From: Sphingomonas sp.
GTDB taxonomy: Bacteria > Pseudomonadota > Alphaproteobacteria > Sphingomonadales > Sphingomonadaceae
DNA length: 64,000 nt
Direction: 5' to 3'
Assembly: GCF_019635515.1 (NCBI RefSeq)
Contig: NZ_JAHBZI010000001.1
Span: 1,364,001-1,428,000 of the forward strand
Shown here: positions 1-8,700 of the stretch, piece after piece
Position numbering within the stretch: position 1 is the stretch's first letter
How the letters are laid out: every line of letters begins with the position of its first letter
Position numbers and translations under genes: made by a program
The notes under the pieces: model-generated
Database searches by the model: none
Seen by the model: only the letters and a program-made list of their open reading frames with translations
What the model was told of the DNA's origin: nothing

Positions 1-246
1 GATCGCCGCGACGCCCGCTTCGGTGGCGTCGAGGATCGCGCCCTGCAGATGCAGGTCATCGATGGCGTAAGAAGTGACGTTGAGCTCGGGGAAGACCAGC
101 AGGTCGGCGCCTTCGGCATCGCCTTGCCTTACCAGGGCGATGGTCGCTTCGGCATTGGCGGCGGGATCGCCCGCGGTCGCGATCGGCGTGCAAACGCCGG
201 CGCGGATCATTCCCTGGCGGTGGAGCGAATAAAAGGGATGGGTCAC
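1..246 (-). CDS. nadE: NAD+ synthetase (glutamine-dependent), N-terminal fragment
   Basis: Partial gene running off the left edge; 82 codons are visible. The protein begins HPFYSLHRQGMIRAGVCTP and continues with NAEATIALVRQGDAEGADLL, VFPELNVTSYAIDDL and LLQ-like HLQGAI. This is the start of the nitrilase-type glutaminase domain of glutamine-dependent NAD+ synthetase, with the Glu of FPEL as the first catalytic residue. The enzyme amidates deamido-NAD with ammonia channelled from glutamine. The GTG start at 246 overlaps the stop codon of the upstream pncC as GTGA, so translation is probably coupled. Both genes serve pyridine nucleotide metabolism, which supports the call. Confidence 0.88.
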   Translation of the reverse strand, partial: MTHPFYSLHRQGMIRAGVCTPIATAGDPAANAEATIALVRQGDAEGADLLVFPELNVTSYAIDDLHLQGAILDATEAGVAAI

Positions 247-746
247 AGCGCCTCGTCCAGCATTTCCAGCGCCTCGCGCATGCATTCGATGCGCACCGGA
301 CCGCGCCCGATATCGCCGAAATGTCTCTCGCGGTGCCGGGTCGCACCCCGTTCGCTGGCACAGGCGAAATGGACCAACCCCGGCTCATCCTCCGGCGCCC
401 CCTGCCCGGCAAAGCCCGTCACCGATACCGCGACTTGCGCCATGCTCTTGCGCAGCGCACCCTCGGCCATCGCCCGCGCCACCGCCTCGCTGACCGGCCC
501 GGCGCTTTCGATCAGTTGTGGATCGATTCCCAGCATCGCCGCCTTGGCCTCGTTGGAATAGACGACAAACCCGCGCTCGAACGCGTGCGCCGCGCCCTCG
601 ACATCGGTGAGCAGCGAGGCGAGCAGCCCGCCGGTGCAGCTTTCGGCGGTGGCGAGACGCAACTTGCGGCGGCAGGCGCGCTCAAGCACGATGCGCGCCG
701 CCGCATCGACGGAATCGGGCAGTACGGGCGATAGCGTTTCGCTCAT
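243..746 (-). CDS. pncC: CinA-family nicotinamide-nucleotide amidohydrolase
   Basis: 167 aa, the usual length for a stand-alone CinA C-terminal domain. The signature ATAESCTGGLLASLLT lies near residues 32-47 (Ser36 of ESCTGG expected in the active site), followed by YSNEAKAAMLG and AVSVTGFAGQGAPEDEPGLVHFA, all typical of the family. It deamidates NMN to nicotinate mononucleotide in the pyridine nucleotide cycle. Its stop overlaps the GTG start of nadE, so the two are one NAD-metabolism unit. Confidence 0.92.
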   Translation of the reverse strand: MSETLSPVLPDSVDAAARIVLERACRRKLRLATAESCTGGLLASLLTDVEGAAHAFERGFVVYSNEAKAAMLGIDPQLIESAGPVSEAVARAMAEGALRKSMAQVAVSVTGFAGQGAPEDEPGLVHFACASERGATRHRERHFGDIGRGPVRIECMREALEMLDEAL

Positions 747-835
747 GCAACACCCTCTAGGCCCTCAGGGGCGGCGGTGCCAGCCCGCGGGGAGAGGAAG
801 CGCCAACGCGTTGATTGCGCGGGAGTTGCCCTGCG

Positions 836-1540
836 TCAGACCTTTGCCGAATAGATCATCCGGCCCGGCCCGAGGCGCTCGAAAACCTTGGCCAGCTCGT
901 TCTCGCCGACCGCGAAGCAGCCCTGGCTGCGGCCGAGCTTGCCGTGCTTGGTGATCATCTCGGCGTTGGCGTACCAGGCCGAGTGGACGACGATGGCGCG
1001 GTCGAGCGCGTTGTTGTTGGTCGGATCGAGGCCGAGCAGACGCTGGGAATCGCCATGCTTGCCGACATAATAGTCGCTGGTCAGGAACGCGCCCTCGCAG
1101 GTCGCTTCGCTGTTCACTTCGTTGGAGAAGCGGTGCAGCAGGCCGGTATGCTGGGGATCGGAGCCGATGCCGTGCGAAACCAGGAAGGTCTCGACCTCGC
1201 CGCGGCCGAGATGGACCAGATACATGCGCGGTTGATAGGAGGGCTTCGAGAAATCGACGACGGCGAGCCGGTCGTGCGACGGGATCCGCATCGAATGCCT
1301 GTCGAGCGCGGCCAGCGCCTGCTTGAACAGTTCGGGGCGCATGCCGAGCGGCGTGCGCGGCGCGGCCTTGGCCACGACCGGCGCCTGCGGAATCGGCGGC
1401 ACATAGGCCGGCACCGGCAATGCCGGCGCCATCGCCGTTTCAACGCGTGAGACACAGGCCGACGCCGCTGCGCCACTGGCCATCACAAAGGCCGACCTCA
1501 ACATCGCGCGGCGCGTCTGCGCCGTATCCAGATTGTGCAT
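836..1540 (-). CDS. Murein L,D-transpeptidase catalytic-domain (YkuD-like) lipoprotein or Tat substrate
   Basis: 234 aa from the ATG at 1540; an in-frame extension to 1708 exists but lacks a signal peptide at its start. The N-terminus RRAMLRSAFVMASGAAASAC has a twin-arginine-like motif and a possible lipobox ending at Cys. The C-terminal half has VVHSAWYAN and GRSQGCFAV, matching the His and S-x-G-C catalytic signature of the murein L,D-transpeptidase catalytic-domain family. A role in 3-3 peptidoglycan cross-linking or envelope remodelling is inferred. It is transcribed divergently from a second L,D-transpeptidase across about 266 bp. Confidence 0.8.
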   Translation of the reverse strand: MHNLDTAQTRRAMLRSAFVMASGAAASACVSRVETAMAPALPVPAYVPPIPQAPVVAKAAPRTPLGMRPELFKQALAALDRHSMRIPSHDRLAVVDFSKPSYQPRMYLVHLGRGEVETFLVSHGIGSDPQHTGLLHRFSNEVNSEATCEGAFLTSDYYVGKHGDSQRLLGLDPTNNNALDRAIVVHSAWYANAEMITKHGKLGRSQGCFAVGENELAKVFERLGPGRMIYSAKV

Positions 1541-1806
1541 CGTGATAATAATGCCCGCTATCAAGTCCCCGGAGCGCTTATAACATATTGTTCCGTGGCC
1601 TTTTGCTGAACATCTGTCCCAACCCCGACGATTCGCCGCAGCGTTTGCCCGGTTCGTCTTTTCGTCGCCAAAAATCCCCGAACGGGACCGAAACAGTCGA
1701 GCTTTCATCGTTCGTGATTCGGCGATGGCACTAAAATGGGTTAATTTCGTTAATGAATCGAAATCCGGGGCATCCGTTCTGGACGAGGATTCGGAGAAAT
1801 ACCCCG

Positions 1807-2508
1807 ATGCGAACCGGCCTGTTTGCCGCCTTCCTGCTTGCCACTTCAGCGCTGCTCCCGGCCGCGCCGGCTGCTGCCCAGTCGAGCGCGTCGGATACGA
1901 TGCTGCCGGCCAGCGACGCGCTGCGCCCTGGCGAATTCGTCTGGTATCCGCACTATCAGCGCGCGAGCACCGCGGGCCCGGTTTCGATCGTCATCAGCAT
2001 CCCGCAGCAGCGCGCGTTCGTCTATCAGGACGGCCAGCTGATCGCGGTATCGACCGTATCGACCGGCTCGGCGGGGCGCGACACGCCGACCGGCGAGTTC
2101 ACGATCCTCCAGAAGAAAACCTTCCACCGCTCCAATCTCTATTCGAATGCGCCGATGCCCTACATGCAGCGGCTGACCTGGGACGGCATCGCGCTCCACG
2201 CCGGGCATTTGCCGGGCTATCCGGCGTCGCACGGTTGCATCCGCCTGCCCAAGGAATTCGCGCGCCAGCTTTACGACATCACCGAGATGGGCGGGCAGGT
2301 GTCGGTGGTCGACGAGTATATCGACGACACCCCCGGCAATCGCTTCGCCGAGCCGGCGCCGTTGCTCACTGCCGATGCCAGCAAGCTCGGCGGGTCCTCG
2401 TTCGACATGGTGACGATGAGTGGCGATCCGCCCAGGTCGCGCCCGGCCTCCTGGGTGACCGGTGCGGCGCGCGAGATCGTCCAGCCGATCCCGCCGGGCT
2501 CGCGCTGA
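1807..2508 (+). CDS. L,D-transpeptidase (ErfK/YbiS/YcfS/YnhG family)
   Basis: 233 aa from the ATG at 1807, chosen because a clean signal peptide (MRTGLFAAFLLATSALLPAAPAAAQ) follows. The YkuD domain starts around ISIPQQRAFVYQDGQLIAVSTVSTG, and the catalytic motif HAGHLPGYPASHGCIRLP contains the conserved His and the SHGCIRL cysteine. The enzyme would act in the periplasm on peptidoglycan stem peptides. It lies divergent to another L,D-transpeptidase. Confidence 0.9.
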   Translation: MRTGLFAAFLLATSALLPAAPAAAQSSASDTMLPASDALRPGEFVWYPHYQRASTAGPVSIVISIPQQRAFVYQDGQLIAVSTVSTGSAGRDTPTGEFTILQKKTFHRSNLYSNAPMPYMQRLTWDGIALHAGHLPGYPASHGCIRLPKEFARQLYDITEMGGQVSVVDEYIDDTPGNRFAEPAPLLTADASKLGGSSFDMVTMSGDPPRSRPASWVTGAAREIVQPIPPGSR

Positions 2509-2573
2509 GGCTGCCACAGAGCGACATCGAGGCGAAATTATAGACGCCCGCCCAGCCTGAGCGGAAGGGATAT

Positions 2574-3731
2574 CTATCGGCCGCGAAGCGCGGGAATTGC
2601 CGCGGCGATGCGTTCGATCGCCGCGTCGAGCGTCGCTTCCTGTTTGACAAAGCAGAAGCGGACCACGCTGGTCACCGGTTCCTCGGGATAGAAGGCCGAG
2701 ACCGGGATCGAGGCGACGCCCGCTTCGATCAGCCGTTCGCAAAATTCCACATCGCCGAGTGCGATCCCCGAAGCGGCGAGATCGACCGACAGGAAATAGG
2801 TCGCGGTACTCGGCAAGGTCACCAACCCGGCGGCTTCGAGCCCGGCCTTCAGCCGATCGCGCCCGGCCTGAAAGCGGTGCCGCGCGTCCTGCACCCAGCC
2901 GTCCTGCGTCTCCAGCCCCTCGGCGACCGCCCATTGCAGGTTTGGCGGGGTGGTGAAGGTCAGGAACTGGTGCGTCTTGGCGAGAACCCGGGCGAGGGCA
3001 GGGGCGGCGCACATCCAGCCGACCTTGAAGCCGGTCAGCGCGAAGATCTTGCCGGCGCTGCCGATCTTCACCGTCCGCTCACGCATGCCGGGCAAGCCGA
3101 TCAGCGGCAGGTGGCGCGCGCCGTCGAAGGTGACATGCTCCCAAACCTCGTCGCAGATCGCCAGCAGATCATGGGCGACGCAGAAATCGGCGATCGCCGC
3201 CAGTTCCGCCGCGCTCGACATCGTCGCGGTCGGGTTGAGCGGGTTGTTGAGGATCAGCACCTTGGTGCGCGCCGTCACCGCTGCTTGCAGCGCCGCCGGA
3301 TCGATCCTCCATTCGGGCGGCTGGAGACGCACGAACACCGGTACGCCGCCGGCCTGGCGGATCAGCGGCGCATAGGCGTCATAGAGCGGCGGGAAGCAGA
3401 TCACTTCGTCCCCCGGCGCGACGCATGCGAAGATCGCCGCCGCCAGCGCCTCGGTCGCGCCCGAGGTGACGATCACTTCCTCGGCCGCTAGGTTCAGCCC
3501 CTGATGCCGCGCATAGTGATCGGCGACGGCCTGGCGCAGTTCGGGCAGCCCCGGCATTGGCGGATATTGGTTCGATTTGTCGAGCAGCGCTCGCGCCGCC
3601 GCCTGCAGCACCGGCTCGGGACCGCGCCCATCGGCAAAGCCCTGGCCCAGATTGATCGCGCCGGTCTCCCGTGCGCGGGCCGACATCGCTTCAAAAATAG
3701 TAGTGCCCATCGTGGCGTAGAGCGGGTTCAT
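2574..3731 (-). CDS. Pyridoxal-phosphate aminotransferase, class I/II
   Basis: 385 aa. Fold-type I aminotransferase features are present: GAINLGQGFADGRGPEPV at the N-terminus, YPPMPGLPELRQAVADHY, ILNNPLNPTATM, ICDEVWEHVTFD and the PLP-lysine context KIGSAGKIFALTGFKVGW near residue 229. The pattern is that of the methionine aminotransferase (YbdL)/kynurenine aminotransferase-like group. NNPLNPTA is a variant of the usual NNPHNPTG. Substrate cannot be fixed from sequence. Confidence 0.9.
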   Translation of the reverse strand: MNPLYATMGTTIFEAMSARARETGAINLGQGFADGRGPEPVLQAAARALLDKSNQYPPMPGLPELRQAVADHYARHQGLNLAAEEVIVTSGATEALAAAIFACVAPGDEVICFPPLYDAYAPLIRQAGGVPVFVRLQPPEWRIDPAALQAAVTARTKVLILNNPLNPTATMSSAAELAAIADFCVAHDLLAICDEVWEHVTFDGARHLPLIGLPGMRERTVKIGSAGKIFALTGFKVGWMCAAPALARVLAKTHQFLTFTTPPNLQWAVAEGLETQDGWVQDARHRFQAGRDRLKAGLEAAGLVTLPSTATYFLSVDLAASGIALGDVEFCERLIEAGVASIPVSAFYPEEPVTSVVRFCFVKQEATLDAAIERIAAAIPALRGR

Positions 3732-3814
3732 GACGATATTGTGCCAGCTTGCATGGCAATGCGAAACCGCAGCATTAGCTGGTCGTTGAAGAGTTCCGCG
3801 CTAGAAGGATGTCC

Positions 3815-4045
3815 ATGAGCAAGAAGCCTCCCGTTCCCGAAGCCGCCCAGTCGCCCTTCCCGCTGGAGGAAGTGCCGCACGAACATGACGAGGGCAGCGA
3901 AGCGCTCAAGGCCGTGAAGGAAATGGCCGATGCCAAACAGCGCTGGTCGCCCAGCGCGCGCCAGATCGGCATGGGCGCGGCGATCGGCATCGGCTCCGCC
4001 GCGATCGTCGCCGGCCTGCTTTACTGGCGCGGAGGCAAACGCTAA
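3815..4045 (+). CDS. Small single-pass membrane protein of unknown function
   Basis: 76 aa from the ATG at 3815, preferred over an ATG at 3809 because AGAAGG at 3803-3808 is then correctly spaced. The N-terminal half is acidic and polar (EEVPHEHDEGSEALKAVKEMADAKQRWSPSARQ). The C-terminus is one hydrophobic helix (IGMGAAIGIGSAAIVAGLLYW) ending RGGKR, so it is probably a tail-anchored inner-membrane protein. No family recognised. It starts divergently from the aminotransferase. Confidence 0.7.
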   Translation: MSKKPPVPEAAQSPFPLEEVPHEHDEGSEALKAVKEMADAKQRWSPSARQIGMGAAIGIGSAAIVAGLLYWRGGKR

Positions 4046-4054
4046 CATATTGAA

Positions 4055-5491
4055 ATGGGAAGCCTTCGCCGCTCCGGAACGGTTGCCGCCTCGCTAGCTC
4101 TGCTTTCCGCCTGCAGCAGCGGCGGTTCGGGCACGGTGGCATCGGGCGGCGGTGGCGGATCCTCGGCGGTGCCGACGCCGACGCCGACCAGCGTGGCGGT
4201 ATGTTCGGTGCGCGACCGTCAGGATTGGGCGGCGGCGCAACTGCGCGAATGGTATCTGTTTCCAGAGACGCTGCCGGCTTCCCTCGATCCTTCGCCCTAT
4301 GTGACGGTCGATGCTTATATCGACGCCCTGACCGCCACCGCGCGCGCGCAGCGGCGCGACCGCTATTTCACCTATCTGACATCGATCGCCGCCGAAGACG
4401 CTTATTACGCCTCGGGATCGAGCGCCGGCTTCGGTTTCCGTGTCTCGATCGACGGCACCGGGCGGCTATTCGTCACCGAGACCTTCGAGGGCACTTCGGC
4501 GCTCGCCGCCAGTGTCGATCGCGGCGCCGAGATCACCGCAATCGGCACGACCAGCACCGATCTGCGCACCGTCGCCTCGATCTATGCGAGTGGCGGCAGC
4601 GGCGCGGTGTCCGATGCGCTGGGCCCATCGACCGCGGGCACCACGCGTGTGCTCCGCGTCGTTGACGCAACCGGCACGCGCACCGTCACGCTGACCAAGA
4701 CCGATTATTCGCTGACGCCGGTCTCCAGCCGCTACGGCGCCAAGATCATCGACGATGGTGGGCGGCGGGTCGGCTATATCAACCTGCGCACCTTCATCTC
4801 GACCGCCGATCCGGCGCTGCGCAGCGCCTTCGCCAATTTCCGCGCGCAGGGGATCACCGAGTTCGTCATCGATTTCCGCTATAATGGCGGCGGACTGGTC
4901 TCGATCGCGGATCTGATGGGCAATCTGCTCGGCCGCAACCGCGCCACGTCGGATGTCTTCTCCTACACGACCTTCCGCGCCTCCAAGGCCGCGAACAACG
5001 AAGTCACTTATTTCAATCCGCAGTCGCAATCGGTCGCGCCGGTGAAGATCGCGTTCATCGGCACCAGCGGCACGGCTTCGGCCAGCGAACTCGTGATCAA
5101 CGCGTTCGTGCCATATCTCCATGCCAATGTCGCGCTGATCGGCACCAACACCTATGGCAAGCCGGTCGGGCAGATCGCGATCGACCGCGCCCAGTGCGAC
5201 GACCGGCTGCGCGTCATCGCCTTCGCGCTGGAGAATTCGGCGCACCAGGGCACCTATTTCGACGGGCTGGCCAATACCGTGGAGGCGAATTGCCGCGCGG
5301 CCGACGATGTGACGCGGCCGCTCGGCGATCCGCTCGAGGCTTCGACCAGGACCGCGCTCGATTATCTGGCGGGCCGCAGCTGCACCGCGATCGCAGGCGG
5401 CGGACAGACCGCCCTGTCCGTCAACCGCCGCGAGTTGCTGATGCCTGAGCGGCCGACCACCGCGCAGCGCGAGACGCCGGGACTGTTCTAA
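4055..5491 (+). CDS. S41 family peptidase, lipoprotein
   Basis: 478 aa. It begins with a lipoprotein signal (SLALLSAC, Cys about residue 22), followed by a low-complexity Gly/Ser/Pro-Thr linker. A PDZ-like region (SAGFGFRVSIDGTGRLFVTETFEGTSA) precedes the S41 catalytic core: VGYINLRTFI, EFVIDFRYNGGG and GTSGTASASELVINAF, where the Ser of TASASE is the expected nucleophile. It is probably an outer-membrane or periplasmic tail-specific-type protease. It starts 9 bp after the preceding small membrane protein, so cotranscription is likely. Confidence 0.88.
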   Translation: MGSLRRSGTVAASLALLSACSSGGSGTVASGGGGGSSAVPTPTPTSVAVCSVRDRQDWAAAQLREWYLFPETLPASLDPSPYVTVDAYIDALTATARAQRRDRYFTYLTSIAAEDAYYASGSSAGFGFRVSIDGTGRLFVTETFEGTSALAASVDRGAEITAIGTTSTDLRTVASIYASGGSGAVSDALGPSTAGTTRVLRVVDATGTRTVTLTKTDYSLTPVSSRYGAKIIDDGGRRVGYINLRTFISTADPALRSAFANFRAQGITEFVIDFRYNGGGLVSIADLMGNLLGRNRATSDVFSYTTFRASKAANNEVTYFNPQSQSVAPVKIAFIGTSGTASASELVINAFVPYLHANVALIGTNTYGKPVGQIAIDRAQCDDRLRVIAFALENSAHQGTYFDGLANTVEANCRAADDVTRPLGDPLEASTRTALDYLAGRSCTAIAGGGQTALSVNRRELLMPERPTTAQRETPGLF

Positions 5492-5569
5492 TCGCCGGAT
5501 GCCCGAGGGAAGAGCGCCCGCGAGGCCGAACGGCAGTTGTGCCTGGGTGGGGGCATTACAATAAGGAAA

Positions 5570-5646
5570 TGGCGCGCCCGGTTGGATTCGAACCAACGAC
5601 CACAGGCTTAGAAGGCATGTGCTCTATCCAGCTGAGCTACGGGCGC
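5570..5646 (-). tRNA. tRNA-Arg (anticodon TCT)
   Basis: A full cloverleaf on the minus strand: acceptor GCGCCCG pairs with CGGGCGC, the D-arm reads GCTCAGCTGGATAGAGC, the anticodon loop CTTCTAA carries TCT, and the T-loop is TTCGAAT. The CCA tail is encoded (TGG at 5570-5572 on the plus strand). It reads AGA codons. Confidence 0.97.
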
Positions 5647-5721
5647 GCGCCGGGCTTCGTTAGCGCGGATTGCATGGGGTGGAAACCGCGATAAACTCCC
5701 CGAAAGCGTACGGGGGAAGCC

Positions 5722-6453
5722 ATGCCGACAAAGGTCAGCGCGGGCGGGGTGGCCGCGGGCCAGTTCCGTTATTTCGATTTCGTCATGGCCGCGTTCGTCG
5801 CGATCATCCTGCTTTCCAACGTGATCGGCGCGGGCAAGGTCGCGCAAGTCTGGCTGCCCGGATTGAACATCTGGTGGCCGTTCGGCGCCGGCATCCTGTT
5901 CTTCCCGATCTCTTATGTGATCGGCGACGTGCTGACCGAGGTCTATGGCTATGCCCGCGCCCGGCGGGTGATCTGGGCGGGCACCTTCGCGGTGCTGTTC
6001 ATGGCTTTCATGTCCTGGGTGGTGGTGGCGCTGCCGCCGGCGCCGAGCTGGACGAACCAGGCCGCGTACGAGACGATCTTCGGACAGGTGCCGCGCATCG
6101 TGCTCGCCTCGGTCTGCGCCTTCTGGGCGGGCGAGTTCGTCAATTCCTATGTCCTCGCGCGGATGAAGATCTGGACGCAGGGCAGGGCGCTGTGGGCGCG
6201 GACGATCGGCTCGACGATCGCGGGGGAGGGGGTCGACAGCCTGATCTTCTATCCGCTCGCCTTCTGGGGCGCCGAAGGCTGGACCAACGATCTCGTGCTC
6301 AAGGTGCTGGTCACGCAATGGGCGCTGAAGGTGTCGTGGGAAGTGATCCTGACGCCGGTCACCTATCTTGTCGTCGGCTTCCTCAAGCGCCGCGAAGGTG
6401 TCGATGTGTTCGACGAGGGGACGGACTTCACGCCGTTCACGGCCAGGGTCTGA
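5722..6453 (+). CDS. yhhQ: Queuosine precursor transporter (YhhQ/VUT family)
   Basis: 243 aa integral membrane protein with about six hydrophobic helices. Family landmarks are FDFVMAAFVAIILLSNVIGAGK, ILFFPISYVIGDVLTEVYGYARARRVIW, FVNSYVLARMKIWTQGRALWARTIGSTIAGEGVDSLIFYPLAF and VSWEVILTPVTYLVVGFLKRREGVD. YhhQ proteins import preQ0/preQ1 for tRNA queuosine modification. The downstream small membrane gene overlaps by one base (TGATG). Confidence 0.93.
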   Translation: MPTKVSAGGVAAGQFRYFDFVMAAFVAIILLSNVIGAGKVAQVWLPGLNIWWPFGAGILFFPISYVIGDVLTEVYGYARARRVIWAGTFAVLFMAFMSWVVVALPPAPSWTNQAAYETIFGQVPRIVLASVCAFWAGEFVNSYVLARMKIWTQGRALWARTIGSTIAGEGVDSLIFYPLAFWGAEGWTNDLVLKVLVTQWALKVSWEVILTPVTYLVVGFLKRREGVDVFDEGTDFTPFTARV

Positions 6454-6791
6454 TGAGCCCGCTCCAGACGGTGAAGCTGTGGCTGGCCCAGCATGTCACC
6501 CTCGCCAAGGACGCGCTGCATATTTATGTCGCGCTGATGGTCCTGTTCGGCGTGGCGCTGGCGTTCAAATGGCCGCTGCGCAGCTGGAAGCCCTGGGCGG
6601 CCGTGCTCGCCGTGGCGCTGATCGGTGAGGCATGGGATCTCCGCGACAGCATGGTCTATCATACGCCCATTCGCCTCGGCGCGAATTTCCACGACATCTG
6701 GAACACGATGTTCTGGCCGACCGCAATCCTGTTGCTGGCGCGGTTTACGCCGCTGTTGGGCCAGCAGGCGCCTCCTTCAACACGCCGGTAA
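6453..6791 (+). CDS. Small integral membrane protein of unknown function
   Basis: 112 aa starting at an ATG that overlaps the yhhQ stop (TGATG), so the pair is probably translationally coupled. It has two to three hydrophobic segments (YVALMVLFGVALAFKWPL, AAVLAVALIGEAWDLRDS, FWPTAILLLARFTPLLG). The GEAWDLRDS...NFHDIWNTMFWP layout recalls VanZ-like or small phosphatase-like membrane proteins, but no catalytic motif is convincing. Confidence 0.75.
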   Translation: MSPLQTVKLWLAQHVTLAKDALHIYVALMVLFGVALAFKWPLRSWKPWAAVLAVALIGEAWDLRDSMVYHTPIRLGANFHDIWNTMFWPTAILLLARFTPLLGQQAPPSTRR

Positions 6792-6820
6792 CCTCTGAAA
6801 CCATATAGGTTCGCAGTATA

Positions 6821-6895
6821 TGGAGTCCGAGGCCGGAATCGAACCGGCTCCTCGCGGGTTTGCAATCCGCTGTGTTCCCACTTCACCACTCGGAC
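6821..6895 (-). tRNA. tRNA-Cys (anticodon GCA)
   Basis: Minus-strand cloverleaf: acceptor GTCCGAG pairs with CTCGGAC, anticodon stem-loop GCGGATTGCAAATCCGC has GCA in the loop, and the T-arm GCCGGTTCGATTCCGGC is canonical. The CCA end is encoded (TGG at 6821-6823). First of three tRNA-like genes in a 280-bp cluster. Confidence 0.97.
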
Positions 6896-6908
6896 GTGGC
6901 TTTGCCGC

Positions 6909-6985
6909 TGGTGTGGCCGGGGGGAGTTGCACCCGCCTAGCATCGGAATCACAAACCGACCGCGCACTGCATTGCGCTCGGCCAC
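6909..6985 (-). tRNA. tRNA-His-like gene (anticodon GTG), aberrant or pseudo-tRNA
   Basis: On the minus strand a perfect 7-bp acceptor (GTGGCCG/CGGCCAC), discriminator A and encoded CCA enclose a plausible cloverleaf. The D-arm is GCGCA-ATGCAG-TGCGC. The anticodon loop TTGTGAT (T33, GTG, A37) lies on a TCGG/CCGA stem with a T-T closing mismatch. The T-stem has one C-C mismatch and its loop is TGCAACT instead of TTCRANY. The D-loop has six bases and lacks the GG pair. A73 fits the known alphaproteobacterial tRNA-His lineage that lost the G-1:C73 pair. The loops are abnormal, so it may be a pseudogene or a diverged second tRNA-His. Confidence 0.6.
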
Positions 6986-7024
6986 CACACGAAAACGGCG
7001 AAAAAGCTTGATTTTCTGGAAGTC

Positions 7025-7102
7025 TGGTCAGGGTGACAGGATTTGAACCTGCAACCTCCCGGTCCCAAGCCGGGCGCTCTAACGCGCTTGAGCTACACCC
7101 TG
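7025..7102 (-). tRNA. tRNA-Pro (anticodon TGG)
   Basis: Minus-strand cloverleaf with acceptor CAGGGTG/CACCCTG, D-arm GCTCAAGCGCGTTAGAGC, anticodon stem-loop CCCGGCTTGGGACCGGG (anticodon TGG) and T-arm GCAGGTTCAAATCCTGT. CCA is encoded at the 3' end (TGG at 7025-7027). Confidence 0.97.
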
Positions 7103-7221
7103 AGAGACGGGCGCAGCGATGCGTCCGTCAATGTCGACAGGTGCTGGGTCGCGGTCGCGAAAAGAGGGCCTGATTAGCCATGATGCGGGGCCTATGCCAG
7201 CGATTCGCGAAAGATGCAAGC

Positions 7222-7728
7222 CTATTTGGATAAAAATCGCTTGCCGCTTCTGTCTTCGGGCATCCATCCATCGAAATAATCCGTTTCGAGAAGATCCGGA
7301 CGTTCTTCGATCAGTACCAGCTCCGGGTTGGGCGAAAACGGCGGTTTATCGTCATGGCGCAGGCAGAGAAATGCCTGGCCGTCATAGCCGAACGTCGCGG
7401 CGCGGCAATTGGCCGCCGACCGGATTACCGTCGCGCAACCCGGCGAGAAGGGATCGACCGACAGGTAAACAACTTGCCGGAGCGCTGCGGCGTCATTGAG
7501 CGGCACCAGGTACGGCTCAGCAATATCGCTGGACCAGTCTTGCCACGGCCCGCTCCCGGGATTGCGGCAGTCCATCGCGGAGTGAGAATTGTCGCCGCCA
7601 CTGCGGAGACATTCAATCACGATCTCCGTAACCAGCGAAATGCAAGCCTGCACCAGCGCGTCCTCACGGTCGGTGAGATCGAAAACTGGAAAGATGCCAT
7701 AGGTTCTCACCCGGCCAGCATCGGGCAA
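7222..7728 (-). CDS. Hypothetical protein
   Basis: About 168 aa with no signal peptide or membrane helix. The first in-frame candidate start is TTG at 7728, with a GTG at 7710; neither has a clear ribosome-binding site, so the N-terminus is uncertain. Composition is soluble and acidic (FDLTDREDALVQACISLVTEIVIECL near the N-terminus, PELVLIEERPDLLETDYFDGWMPED near the C-terminus). I do not recognise a family. It is downstream of purQ on the same strand. Confidence 0.55.
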   Translation of the reverse strand: MPDAGRVRTYGIFPVFDLTDREDALVQACISLVTEIVIECLRSGGDNSHSAMDCRNPGSGPWQDWSSDIAEPYLVPLNDAAALRQVVYLSVDPFSPGCATVIRSAANCRAATFGYDGQAFLCLRHDDKPPFSPNPELVLIEERPDLLETDYFDGWMPEDRSGKRFLSK

Positions 7729-7758
7729 ATGCCGTCGCGTCGCTAGTCGAGTAGAGCG

Positions 7759-8424
7759 TTAGGCAACCGCTGCGAGCAATCCCTCGAACAACCTCCGCCC
7801 ATCGGTCCCGCCATGCGCCGCTTCGATGCGGCGTTCGGGGTGGGGCATCATGCCCAACACATTGCCCTGCTTGTTGAGCAGCCCGGCGATGCCGCGTGCC
7901 GAGCCGTTGACTTCGGCGGCGTAGCGGAAGGCGACGCGGCCTTCGCCTTCGATCTCGTCGAGCGTCAAGGCATCGGCGAAGTAATTGCCGTCATGGTGCG
8001 CGACCGAGATCGTGACGGCTTCGCCGGCTTGATAGGCCGAGGTGAAGATCGATTGCGCATTGTCGACGGTGAGCGGCACGTCGCGGCAGACGAAGTTGAG
8101 CCCGGCATTGCGCATCAATGCGCCCGGCAGCAGCCCGGTTTCGGTGAGAATCTGGAAGCCGTTGCAGATGCCGAGCACCGGCACGCCGCGTCCGGCCGCC
8201 TCGACAACCGCCTTCACCACCGGAGAGCGCGCCGCGATCGCGCCGCAGCGCAGATAATCGCCATAGGAAAAGCCGCCGGGCAGGGCGATCAGGCCGAGGC
8301 CTGAAGGCAGCTCGCTCTCGCCATGCCACACCATTTCGGGCTTGTTGCCGGTCACGCTTTCCAGCGCGACCGCGATGTCGCGATCGCAATTCGAGCCGGG
8401 GAAGACGATGACCGCGGTCTTCAC
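7759..8424 (-). CDS. purQ: Phosphoribosylformylglycinamidine synthase, glutaminase subunit PurQ
   Basis: 221 aa from the GTG at 8424, which overlaps the purS stop as GTGA. It starts [18 protein letters not shown], the family N-terminus. The nucleophile cysteine is in [14 protein letters not shown], and the His-Glu pair is in [11 protein letters not shown] near the C-terminus. PurQ supplies ammonia to PurL in the fourth step of de novo purine synthesis, with PurS as the third subunit of the complex. Confidence 0.96.
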   Translation of the reverse strand: MKTAVIVFPGSNCDRDIAVALESVTGNKPEMVWHGESELPSGLGLIALPGGFSYGDYLRCGAIAARSPVVKAVVEAAGRGVPVLGICNGFQILTETGLLPGALMRNAGLNFVCRDVPLTVDNAQSIFTSAYQAGEAVTISVAHHDGNYFADALTLDEIEGEGRVAFRYAAEVNGSARGIAGLLNKQGNVLGMMPHPERRIEAAHGGTDGRRLFEGLLAAVA

Positions 8425-8651
8425 TGCTTCTCGACCCGGTAATTCTCGATAACGGTGTTGGTGAGCAGCTTGCGGCACATCTCGTCGATGGCGGCGTCGC
8501 TGGTCGAATCCGCGACATCGAGCTCGAAAATCTTGCCGGCGCGGACGTCATTGACGCCTTCGAAGCCGAGCCCGCCGAGCGCGTGTTCGATGGCTTTCCC
8601 CTGGGGGTCGAGCACGCCGTTTTTCAGCGTAACGATGATGCGCAGCTTCAT
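8421..8651 (-). CDS. purS: Phosphoribosylformylglycinamidine synthase subunit PurS
   Basis: 76 aa, the normal PurS length. The sequence [20 protein letters not shown], the segment [23 protein letters not shown] and the C-terminal [16 protein letters not shown] are diagnostic. It bridges PurL and PurQ in the FGAM synthase complex. It is coupled to purQ by a GTGA overlap; purL is not in the window. Confidence 0.96.
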   Translation of the reverse strand: MKLRIIVTLKNGVLDPQGKAIEHALGGLGFEGVNDVRAGKIFELDVADSTSDAAIDEMCRKLLTNTVIENYRVEKQ

Positions 8652-8700
8652 GCTCGCGGCCTATGGCGTGCGCGGCCGAGTCTCGCAATGCTCCTTTTCC

